A DNA stretch of 64,000 nucleotides, from assembly GCF_900637185.1 (NCBI RefSeq), contig NZ_LR134352.1, forward strand, positions 2,470,001 to 2,534,000, read 5' to 3'. Position 1 is the first letter of the stretch, and each line of letters starts with the position of its first letter. The DNA is from Nocardia asteroides. GTDB lineage: Bacteria > Actinomycetota > Actinomycetes > Mycobacteriales > Mycobacteriaceae. The translations under genes were made by a program, and so were the position numbers. Under the pieces are notes generated by a model. It had not been told where the DNA came from. It did not search any database and saw only the letters and a list, made by a program, of their open reading frames with translations. Of the stretch, positions 8,315 through 15,886 are shown piece by piece.

Positions 8315-11056
8315 GTGATCACCGAGCTGATCGGGCGCGAGTGGGAACTGGCGGATCTGCTGGCCCGGCTCGACGACGCGCTCCACGGCGCTCCGCAGTT
8401 GGTGATCTGTAGCGGTGAGGCCGGGGTCGGCAAGACCAGGCTGGTCGCCGAACTGGCCGCCCGCGCCCGGGAGCGCGGGGTACGCACGCTGTGGGCGCGG
8501 GCCCTGGAACTACCCGATACGCCGCCGTTCTGGCTGTGGCGGCAAGCGCTGGGGCCCGGTGCCCCGTCGCCGGGCGCGGACCGGGTCGCGCTGTTCGAGG
8601 CGTTCGCCGCGGGCCTCGACGGCGCGGTCGGCGGCGCGCTGCTGGTGATCGACGACGTCCACTGGGCCGACGAGCCCTCGCTGCAAGCCCTGCTCTATGT
8701 GGTGCGTGGGCTGCGGGACCGCCGGATCATGGTGTGCGCCACCGAGCGCACCGGTGCCGAGGACAGCGGCTGGACCACGATCAAACCGGACCTGCTGCGC
8801 GAACCGGTCAGCGCCTCACTCACCCTGCGCGGGCTGTCCCCGGCGGACTCGTCCCGCTGCCTGCAACGGGAAGCCGGGCGCGCGCTGCCCGACCAGCTCG
8901 CGGGCGACGCCTTCGACATGACCGGTGGAAACCCCTTCTACCTGCGCGAACTGGGACGATCCCTGCGCGGGACCACCGACGACGCGCTGCGCCTGCCCAC
9001 CAGTCTGTGCGAGGTGGTGCGCGGACGGATGGCGCCGCGTTCGGCCCGGACCCAGCAGTTGCTGCGGGCGGCCTCGATCCTGGGGGAGCGGTTCGCCATC
9101 GCGGTCGCCGCGCGGCTGGTCGCGCGGCCTGCGGCGGACTGCCTGCCCGCGATCGACGAGGCGATCGACGCGGGCCTGCTCGCCACCGCGGCCGACCCGG
9201 GCACCGTGCGGTTCACGCACGCGCTGGTGCGCGCCGCCCTGCTCGACGGGCTGTCGCTGCAACAGCGCGTTGTCCTGCATGAGCGCGCGGCGCTGGCCAT
9301 CGAGGCGCTGTATCCCGATGCGGTCGAAGCGAATTCGGCCGCGCTGGCCTGGCACTGGGCCAACGCGGCCGTCACCGGGGCGCACGAACCCGCCGTGCGC
9401 TGGGCCCGGCGGGCGGCCGAGGTGGCGCTGCGGGAGCTGGCCTTCGAGGACGCGGTGCGGTTCTACGGGCTGGCGCTGACCCACGCCGCCGCCCTCGACC
9501 CGCTCGACCGGGGCAGGCTGCTGCTGGAGCGCGCCGCGGCCGCCGCCCGTGCGGGCGACCGCCGCGCCGCTCGCGCCGACTGCGCCGCCGCCGAGGCGCT
9601 GGCCCGTAAGGCAGGGGAGCCGGTCCTGCACGCGGAAGCCGCGCTGGTGCTCGAACCGATCGGGGAGCGCGGCTGGGACCGCGATATCGCCGACGCCTGC
9701 GCCGAGGCGCTCGCCGCCGACGACCTACCCGCCGCGCTGCGCGCCCGCCTGCTGGCCCGGTCCACCGAAACCGCCATCTACCTGGGTCGATCAGACGATG
9801 TCGACGCGTCGAGCCGCGCGGCCCTCGCCGCCGCCGAACACAGCGACGACCCCGCGGTGCTGGCCGCGGCGCTGCGCGCCAGGCAACTCGCCTGCAGCGG
9901 ACCCGACCATCGCGCCGAACACCGCGAGCTGGCCACCAGGATGATCATCGCGGGCGAACGCGCGCGCGACCCGGCGGTCGAGATGTGGGGCAGGCTGTGG
10001 CGCATCGACGCGCTGTGGGAACAGGGCGAGCTGGGCGCGATCACCGGGGAACTGTCCTGCCTGAGCTGGTGCACCGAGCACACCGGCGGCCCGATGTCGC
10101 AGTGGCACCGGCTGATCGCCGAAGCCGCGCTGGCCCAGGCCAGGGCCGAATTCGACGATGCCCTGGACCGGGCGGGCCGCGCGCACGAGCTGGCGACCAC
10201 CCTCGGTCACCCCGCCGGCGACGGCGCCTACCGCGCCCTGCTGGCCGTCGTCGGTCATCATCGCGGCCATCGCCCGGAGGCGCTGACGGTGCCCCCCGCG
10301 CCGCTGCGCGGGGAGGTCCGCAATCTGCTGTTCGCCGCGCTCGGCACCGCCTTCCCGATGATCGACAGCGGTTTGACCGGCGAGGCCGAACCGCTCTACC
10401 GCGGGCTCGGCCGGCCGGGGAACTGGCCCGTGCCACCGTATTTCCTGCTGAACGTGCTCGCCGTCGGCGGTGCGGTGGCGGCCGGGCTCGGCATCACCGA
10501 CGATGTCGCCTACTTCCGTGCGCGGCTCGCGCGCTACCGCGACGGGCACGTCACCGGCGGTGGCGGTACCGCGCACTATCTCGGGCCGGTCACCCTGTGG
10601 CTGGGGAAATTCGCTGCCGCGCTGGATGATCCGGACACCGCCGCCACCGAGCTGCGCGCGGCGGCCCGTACCGCCCGCGCGATCGGCGCCCCCGGCTTCG
10701 CGGTCGAGGCCGACTGCGAACTGGCCGAGTTGCTGCTCACCCGCGGTGCCGTCGCCGAAGCTGTCGCCCTGGCCGTGGGCGCCCTGCCGGTGGCCGACTC
10801 GGTCGGCATGACACCGTGGGCCACCCGGCTGCGGGCCGTCGCCGCGCACGACGACGGCTGTACCACGCTGACACCGCGGGAACGCGAGGTCGCCGACCTG
10901 GTGGCCCGCGGCCTCACCAACCGGGAGATCGCCGCGCACCTGGTGCTGTCGGAACGCACCGCGCAGAACCACGTGCAGCACATTCTCACCAAACTCGGCT
11001 TCGCCAAGCGCAGCCAGATCGCGGCCTGGGTCGGCCGCGGCGGGATCGGTCAGTAA
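8315..11056 (+). CDS. Large AAA-ATPase LuxR-type regulator (MalT/LAL-like)
   Basis: This 913-residue regulator has an N-terminal STAND/AAA module with Walker A GEAGVGKT (34-41) and Walker B LLVIDDVHWAD near 110. A long Ala-rich helical repeat region (about 340-830) follows, probably TPR-like and ligand-sensing. The C-terminal LuxR helix-turn-helix (about 848-910) reads LTPREREVADLVARGLTNRE, then IAAHLVLSERTAQNHVQHIL. Such proteins bind ATP and an inducer and activate a nearby operon, but no obvious target gene is adjacent. The GTG at 8315 has GGAGG 7-11 bases upstream, inside the palindrome. The gene converges with the next one, overlapping it by 7 bases. Confidence 0.93.
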   Translation: MITELIGREWELADLLARLDDALHGAPQLVICSGEAGVGKTRLVAELAARARERGVRTLWARALELPDTPPFWLWRQALGPGAPSPGADRVALFEAFAAGLDGAVGGALLVIDDVHWADEPSLQALLYVVRGLRDRRIMVCATERTGAEDSGWTTIKPDLLREPVSASLTLRGLSPADSSRCLQREAGRALPDQLAGDAFDMTGGNPFYLRELGRSLRGTTDDALRLPTSLCEVVRGRMAPRSARTQQLLRAASILGERFAIAVAARLVARPAADCLPAIDEAIDAGLLATAADPGTVRFTHALVRAALLDGLSLQQRVVLHERAALAIEALYPDAVEANSAALAWHWANAAVTGAHEPAVRWARRAAEVALRELAFEDAVRFYGLALTHAAALDPLDRGRLLLERAAAAARAGDRRAARADCAAAEALARKAGEPVLHAEAALVLEPIGERGWDRDIADACAEALAADDLPAALRARLLARSTETAIYLGRSDDVDASSRAALAAAEHSDDPAVLAAALRARQLACSGPDHRAEHRELATRMIIAGERARDPAVEMWGRLWRIDALWEQGELGAITGELSCLSWCTEHTGGPMSQWHRLIAEAALAQARAEFDDALDRAGRAHELATTLGHPAGDGAYRALLAVVGHHRGHRPEALTVPPAPLRGEVRNLLFAALGTAFPMIDSGLTGEAEPLYRGLGRPGNWPVPPYFLLNVLAVGGAVAAGLGITDDVAYFRARLARYRDGHVTGGGGTAHYLGPVTLWLGKFAAALDDPDTAATELRAAARTARAIGAPGFAVEADCELAELLLTRGAVAEAVALAVGALPVADSVGMTPWATRLRAVAAHDDGCTTLTPREREVADLVARGLTNREIAAHLVLSERTAQNHVQHILTKLGFAKRSQIAAWVGRGGIGQ

Positions 11057-12000
11057 CCCCGGTCCGGCTCCACCACCGCCAGCAACGGCACACCCGCCAC
11101 GTACCTGGCCACATTGGCGCCCACATGATCGGCGAACGCGGCCAGTCGCAGCTGCGGCGGATTCGAATCGTGCGGGGTGATGATCGCGTTCGGCAGCGTC
11201 CACAGCGGGTGCCCGTCCGGCAGCGGTTCCGGCTCGGTCACATCGAGGCCCGCGCCGCCGATCACCCCGGTGGCCAGGGCCTCGACCAGCGCGTCGGTGT
11301 CGATCAGGCTGCCGCGGGCCACATTGATCACCCACGAGGACGGCTTGAGCCGGGCAAGTTCGTCGGCGCCGATCAGGTGCCGGGTCTGCGCGGTCGCCGG
11401 GGCGGCCACCACCACGTGATCGGTGCGCGACCAGACCCGGCCCAGCTGATCGGCGGGCAGCGTCTCCAGGCCCGCCGGGACACCGTCACCGGTGACCGGG
11501 CGGCCCGACCGGTTCACCGCGATCACGTGCGCGCCCAGCGGCGTCAGCATCGGGATCAGCGCGCGCCCGATCCCGCCCGCGCCGACGATGGTCACCGTCT
11601 TGCCGCGCAACGATCCGACGTGCGGGAAGAACTCGCGCTGTTGCCAGGAGGTCGCCCGCAGCTGCTCGGGCAGATAGCGCACTCCGGCCAGCAGCAGCAT
11701 CAGCGCGTGCTCGGCGACACTGTGCGAGAACGCGCCCGCCGCGGAGGTGAACTCGACGCCGGGATGCGCGGCGAAGACGTCGGCGGCGAAGAAGTCCTCG
11801 ATCCCGGCGGCGGGCAGCTGGACCCAGCGGACCGAGGACGGCAGCGTCGCGGGGAACTCGCGCGGCGTGCCGGTCCAGATCAGCGCGTCGGCGTCGGCGA
11901 GCTCGCCGAGCTGGGCACCGGCCCCGACGACGGCCTTCTCGAGCAGGCGGGGCGCCGGATCGTCCGGGCCGATCGCGATCGTCGTCGCGGATTCCTGCAC
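11050..12000 (-). CDS. D-isomer specific 2-hydroxyacid dehydrogenase
   Basis: The 316-residue NAD(P)-dependent oxidoreductase has a Rossmann motif VGAGGIGRAL near residue 138. Other family motifs are VINVARGSLIDTDALVEAL and GAGLDVTEPEPLPDGHPLW, with the catalytic His probably in ITPHDSNPP. Such enzymes reduce 2-oxo acids to D-2-hydroxy acids, but the substrate cannot be read from sequence. The GTG at 12000 has AGGAGG 5-10 bases upstream. The frame is open further upstream over the LigD-type gene, so the start depends on this ribosome site. Its 3' end overlaps the LuxR-type gene by 7 bases on the opposite strand. Confidence 0.9.
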   Translation of the reverse strand: MQESATTIAIGPDDPAPRLLEKAVVGAGAQLGELADADALIWTGTPREFPATLPSSVRWVQLPAAGIEDFFAADVFAAHPGVEFTSAAGAFSHSVAEHALMLLLAGVRYLPEQLRATSWQQREFFPHVGSLRGKTVTIVGAGGIGRALIPMLTPLGAHVIAVNRSGRPVTGDGVPAGLETLPADQLGRVWSRTDHVVVAAPATAQTRHLIGADELARLKPSSWVINVARGSLIDTDALVEALATGVIGGAGLDVTEPEPLPDGHPLWTLPNAIITPHDSNPPQLRLAAFADHVGANVARYVAGVPLLAVVEPDRGY

Positions 12001-12083
12001 AGGAGCCTCCTGGAGTGCGCGGCGGCGCGGGCGCGCGGCCGCCCTCGATTCTTCCCTCTCCGGGCCCGCGGTGTCGTGCCGGG

Positions 12084-13052
12084 CTACGGTTCGTCGAGGT
12101 CGACGGGTTCGTCGACGCCGTGCCGGTCGGCCAGCTCGAGCAGCGGGGCGATGTCGAAGACCGCCTGGTCCATGTCGGCCTGGATGTCGCCCAGCTCGGC
12201 GTAGCGGGCGGGCACGGTCTCGACGGTGAAGTCGCGCGGGTGGATGTCGGGGATCTCGGTCCAGCGCACCGGTGTCGACACCGTCGCCGCGGGCACCCCG
12301 CGCACGGAATAGGCGGCGGCGATGGTGTGGTCGCGCGCGTTCTGGTTGTAGTCGACGAACAGCTGGGCCGGGTCCCGGTCGCGGCGCCACCAGGCGGTGG
12401 TCACGTCCTCGGGCGCGCGCCGCTCGACTTCGCGCGCGAACGCCAGCGCCGCCCGCCGCACCTCCTTGAACCCGTACTCCGGCGCGATCCGGACATACAC
12501 GTGCAGCCCGGCGCCGCCGGAGGTCTTGGGCCAGCCCACCGCACCCAGCTCGTCGAGCACCTCGTGCACCACCCCGGCGACGCGCTGCACCCGCGGCCAC
12601 GGGCAGTCCGGCATGGGGTCCAGGTCGATGCGCCATTCGTCGGGTGACTCGGTGTCGCTCGCCCGCGAGTTCCACGGATGGAACTCCACCGTCGACATCT
12701 GCACCGCCCAGATCACCTCGGCGAGCTCCTGCACGCACAGCTCGTCGGCGTGCCTGCCGTAGCGCGGGAAGTACACCCGCACCGTGGAGATCCAGTCCGG
12801 CGCACCGCCGGGCAGCCGCTTCTGATGCACCTTGCCGCCGGGCAGTCCCTTCGGGAACCGGTGCAGCATGCACGGCCGGTCCCGCAGCGCGTTCACGATC
12901 CCGTCGCCCACGCTGAGGTAGTACCGCACCAGGTCGAGCTTGGTGACGCCGAGCTCGGGGAAATACACCCGGTCGGGATTGCTGACCCGCACCGTGTGCT
13001 CGCCCACCGGAAGCTCGACCGCCGGTGTCGCAGACTTGGCCACACCGGCCAC
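12084..13052 (-). CDS. LigD-type primase-polymerase (PolDom), stand-alone
   Basis: The 322-residue protein matches the archaeo-eukaryotic primase-like polymerase domain of LigD. Visible blocks are NPDRVYFPELGVTKLDLVRYY, the metal-binding acids in WRIDLDP, HPWNSRA, and WPKTSGGAGLHVYVRI. No ligase or 3'-phosphoesterase domain is fused, as in the stand-alone PolDom proteins of mycobacteria. These act in gap filling during end joining or excision repair, adding nucleotides with a preference for ribonucleotides. No ku or ligD gene is nearby. It is followed by the dehydrogenase after 83 bases. Confidence 0.92.
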   Translation of the reverse strand: MAGVAKSATPAVELPVGEHTVRVSNPDRVYFPELGVTKLDLVRYYLSVGDGIVNALRDRPCMLHRFPKGLPGGKVHQKRLPGGAPDWISTVRVYFPRYGRHADELCVQELAEVIWAVQMSTVEFHPWNSRASDTESPDEWRIDLDPMPDCPWPRVQRVAGVVHEVLDELGAVGWPKTSGGAGLHVYVRIAPEYGFKEVRRAALAFAREVERRAPEDVTTAWWRRDRDPAQLFVDYNQNARDHTIAAAYSVRGVPAATVSTPVRWTEIPDIHPRDFTVETVPARYAELGDIQADMDQAVFDIAPLLELADRHGVDEPVDLDEP

Positions 13053-13067
13053 GATAGACGAGCAGGC

Positions 13068-13087
13068 CCGCTCCCGGCGGGGAGCGG
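13068..13087 (-). terminator. Short hairpin downstream of the MMPL remnant
   Basis: An 8-bp stem (CCGCTCCC with GGGAGCGG) and a 4-base loop lie between the MMPL remnant and the polymerase gene. No T-run is present. Confidence 0.4.
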
Positions 13088-13106
13088 ACCTGCGGCACGG
13101 GGTGTG

Positions 13107-14124
13107 TCAGCGCCGGTCGCCACCGTGTCCGGGCCACCAGGCGCGCTGGCCGAGCAGAGCGGTGACGGCCGGGGTGAAGAACATCGCCATCACGAACGCC
13201 GCGATCGTGATTCAGGATGTTGTAGTCGGTGCCGAGCGCGACGACGAACGGTACATGATCACCGGCAGTGTGAAGATCAGCCCGTGCTCGCCCTGGAGAT
13301 GCCGGAACACCAGCACCGTCGCGCCCAGGGTCGCGGCGAAGCCGACGAACACCGAGGCCATCAGGTACCAGGGCGCCACCAGGCTGCGCAGCAGCAGCGC
13401 CAGCACCAGCATGATCACGATCGCCGCCACCGGGAACACGATCCGGTAGTCGTGGTTCATGGCGATCAGGCCGCCGACCATGCTCGAGATCGCCCCGATG
13501 GTGATCACCGGGAGCAACGCGATGACCGGGCTGCGGAAGATCACCAGCAGCAGCACCAGGATCAGCACGATCGTGGCGATGCCGATGATGGCCATGCCCT
13601 TCTCGCCCTGCTCGGTCTGATCCAGCGTCTGTGCCGCGGTGCCGGTGATGCCCGCCCGGAGCCCGGTGTCGCGCACCTGTTCCCGCAACTGCTCGCGCAA
13701 GTCACGCACCGCCTCGCCCTGGGTCTTGTCGGCGGCGTCGGTGGTCTTGGTCATCTGCACCGCGATGACCTGCACCAGCCGGTTTTCCGACGGCGGCGTC
13801 ACCTGGATTCCGGTGACGCCCTCGATGTTCCGCGCGGTGAGCGCCGCCGCGGCCGCGCGCACGTCACCGAGTCGGCCTCGGTCAGCGCGGCGCCGTCGCC
13901 CGCACCGCGACGATGAGCGCGGCCTGCGCGGACTGCTGTGGAAACGCCCGCTCCTGCAACTGCATCGCCTGGATCGACTCGTAATGCGAAGGCAGGAAGG
14001 CGGATTGGTCGGTCGTCGCGGTGAGCGCCGGCGCCGTGGACAACACGGCGACGATCGCGATCACCCACAGCCCGATCACTTTCCACGGGTGATGGACGAC
14101 GACGCGTCCCAGTCTGACCAACAT
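13107..14124 (-). pseudogene. MMPL/RND-family transporter, decayed with internal deletions
   Basis: Several frames together encode pieces of one MMPL lipid transporter. Residues from 14124 give TM1 (WKVIGLWVIAIVAVL) and the start of the first periplasmic domain, ending at a shift near 13895. A second shift near 13865 leads into VTGIQVTPPSENRLVQVI and the first TM cluster. At about 13455 the text jumps from GGLIAM to NHDYRIVFP, as if the whole centre were lost. Near 13240 a shift and a second jump join VVALGTDYNIL to AAFVMAMFFTPAVTALLG, the C-terminus, ending at 13107. The remnant is about 1.0 kb against over 2 kb for intact members. It cannot make a working pump. Confidence 0.85.
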
Positions 14125-14182
14125 GGTGAGAGGTCCTTTCCGGGCCTGTCGCGTGACCCGGCCGTCTCGCTATAAGTAGATG

Positions 14183-14192
14183 TATACGTATA
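14183..14192. promoter_or_regulatory. TetR-type palindrome upstream of the MMPL remnant
   Basis: A perfect 10-bp palindrome TATACGTATA lies about 60 bases before the remnant's start codon, in an unusually AT-rich patch. MMPL genes are often controlled by TetR repressors with such sites, but no TetR gene is nearby. Confidence 0.4.
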
Positions 14193-14207
14193 GGGCAAGA
14201 GTAAAAA

Positions 14208-14234
14208 GTCCGCACGGATCGACTCCGTGCGGAC
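14208..14234 (-). terminator. Intrinsic terminator of the secreted-protein gene
   Basis: A perfect 11-bp stem (14208-14218 with 14224-14234) and 5-base loop are followed, on the minus strand, by TTTTTAC. It lies 20 bases after the stop of the upstream gene, so this is the classic rho-independent form. Confidence 0.8.
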
Positions 14235-14253
14235 CGCGGGTGCGAGCGGCGAA

Positions 14254-14643
14254 CTACAGCTCGTACACCCCGAATGCCCGGTTCTGAATGCACATCGGCA
14301 TCACGTGCACCTGATCGGTCCACTCGAATTTCGCTGCGGCCTCGACGGTTCCGCGTTCGTCGACGCACACGCTCGCGGTGCCGGGCATGGTCAGCGGGTT
14401 CAGCACGGCCAGCGGGATGCCGGCGTGGATGCCGCTGTAGAGACCGCCACTGAAGCACAGCGGAGTGATCGCGATGCCGCGCCGGGCGCCCTCGCGGTCG
14501 GCGGCGGCCTGGGCGCCGGGCACACCGGCGCAGTCGAGCGGGTTCTCGTTCGACGCCTGGGCGGGAACGGTCAAGAGGGTGAATCCGGCCGCACAGCCCG
14601 CGGCGACGGCCATCAGGGATCGAGCAAATGAGGTCCTGGTCAT
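14254..14643 (-). CDS. Small secreted protein of unknown function
   Basis: The 129-residue protein has a Sec signal peptide (basic MTRTSFARS, hydrophobic core LMAVAAGCAAGFTLLTV, likely cleavage after PAQA). The mature part is about 95 residues with four Cys (DCAG, LCFSGG, VCVDE, MCIQN), which suggests two disulfides. The family was not recognised. The ATG at 14643 is chosen because the signal peptide begins there. The frame continues upstream to 14730 without a signal-like sequence. It is monocistronic with its own terminator. Confidence 0.75.
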   Translation of the reverse strand: MTRTSFARSLMAVAAGCAAGFTLLTVPAQASNENPLDCAGVPGAQAAADREGARRGIAITPLCFSGGLYSGIHAGIPLAVLNPLTMPGTASVCVDERGTVEAAAKFEWTDQVHVMPMCIQNRAFGVYEL

Positions 14644-14704
14644 AGCCGCATTGAAGCACTGGTCACCGGCAGTGCCCACAATCGTGACGGCGTGTCGGGC
14701 CCGA

Positions 14705-15805
14705 TCAGCGCGGAACGGCCTCCAGCACACAATCCGGCGCCGCCGTCGCTACCGTGCGCCGCAGGGTGAAGCCGCTGCGGGCGAGCAGTTCACGGAACTG
14801 CGCTTCGGTGCGTTCGTGGCCGCCGTCGGTGTTGACCAGCATCTCCAGATCGATCATCTTGCCCGGGTGCGGACGTTGGTGCTCGGGCAGCACCAGCTCG
14901 ATCACCAGCAGCGTCGCGGTCGGGCTCATCGCGGCGTGCACGGTGCGCAGGATCCGCTCGGCGTGCTCGTCGGACCAGTCGTGGATGATGTGTTTGAGCA
15001 GGTAGGCGTCGCCGCCCTGGGGCACCGACTCGAAGAACGAGCCCGCCTCCACCGCGCAGCGCTGCGCGAGCCCGGCCGCGGCGAGATCCTCGCCCAGATC
15101 GTCGACCACGCTCGGCAGATCGAACACCACGCCCTGCGCGGTGGGGTGACGGCCGAGAATCTCGGTGAGCAGGCTGCCGCGGCCGCCCCCGACATCGACG
15201 ATGGTGCCGAACCGGCCCAGGTCGTAGGCGGCCAGCAGCGGTTCGATCGCCAGCGTGCTGACGCTGGTCATCGCCCGGTCGAACAGGTCGCCGATCTCGC
15301 GATGGGCGGCGGCGTACTCGAAGAAGCTCGCGCCGTCCAGGGTCGGGCCGACCGCCTCGCCGGTACGGACCGCGTCGGTGAGGTGGGTCCAGTGGTTGCG
15401 GTGATACGGCGAACCGAAGAACCGGGACAGGTCGCGCAGGGTCACCGGGGCGTCGCTGCGCAACGCGTCACCGATGCGGGTCAGCGCGTACTTGCCGTCG
15501 CGGCGCTGCGCGAACACCCCGTAGCTCACGAGCAGCCGCAGGAGCCTGCGCAAGCCTTCCTCGTCGACATCGAGCGCGCGGGCCAGCTGGGCCGCCGTGC
15601 GCGGGCCGTCGGCCAGTTCGTCGGCGATGCCGAGTTCGGCCGCGGTGCTGACGGCCTGGGACAGGAATCCCGCGATCTGCAGATCCAGCAGCGCGATATG
15701 GCCGGGAACCAGCCTGCGGTTGAGCGCGGCCAGCGCGTCGCGCACTCGATCGAGCGCGCGCAGGACCGGGATCGGGGGCAGTTTCTTCGGTGCTGTGGAC
15801 GTCAT
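14705..15805 (-). CDS. SAM-dependent O-methyltransferase (COMT-like)
   Basis: This 366-residue class I methyltransferase has an N-terminal winged-helix dimerisation domain (TAAELGIADELADGPRTAAQ, then KYALTRIGDALRSD). The SAM fold carries motif I VDVGGGRGSLL near residue 205. LLKHIIHDWSDEHAERIL near 270 contains the His-Asp typical of hydroxy-group methylation, as in the hydroxyneurosporene/COMT family. The small-molecule substrate is unknown and no biosynthetic cluster surrounds it. The promoter region carries two CGTACG palindromes, which suggests a repressor. Confidence 0.9.
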   Translation of the reverse strand: MTSTAPKKLPPIPVLRALDRVRDALAALNRRLVPGHIALLDLQIAGFLSQAVSTAAELGIADELADGPRTAAQLARALDVDEEGLRRLLRLLVSYGVFAQRRDGKYALTRIGDALRSDAPVTLRDLSRFFGSPYHRNHWTHLTDAVRTGEAVGPTLDGASFFEYAAAHREIGDLFDRAMTSVSTLAIEPLLAAYDLGRFGTIVDVGGGRGSLLTEILGRHPTAQGVVFDLPSVVDDLGEDLAAAGLAQRCAVEAGSFFESVPQGGDAYLLKHIIHDWSDEHAERILRTVHAAMSPTATLLVIELVLPEHQRPHPGKMIDLEMLVNTDGGHERTEAQFRELLARSGFTLRRTVATAAPDCVLEAVPR

Positions 15806-15836
15806 CGCGACTCCATCGTCGGCCGGTTGACCTGCA

Positions 15837-15855
15837 CGTACGGACTGAGCGTACG
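15837..15855 (-). promoter_or_regulatory. Twin CGTACG operator of the methyltransferase gene
   Basis: CGTACG occurs at 15837-15842 and 15850-15855 with 7 bases between, giving a symmetric 19-bp site. On the minus strand the upstream arm overlaps a possible -10 TACGCT (15849-15854). The site starts 32 bases before the ATG. Confidence 0.45.
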
Positions 15856-15886
15856 GGATTTGCGGTGCCCTGGGGAGGGGTGCGGA

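Noticed and set aside
13107..14124. The MMPL region as one intact transporter gene
   Set aside because: Frames shift at least three times and two large central parts are missing.
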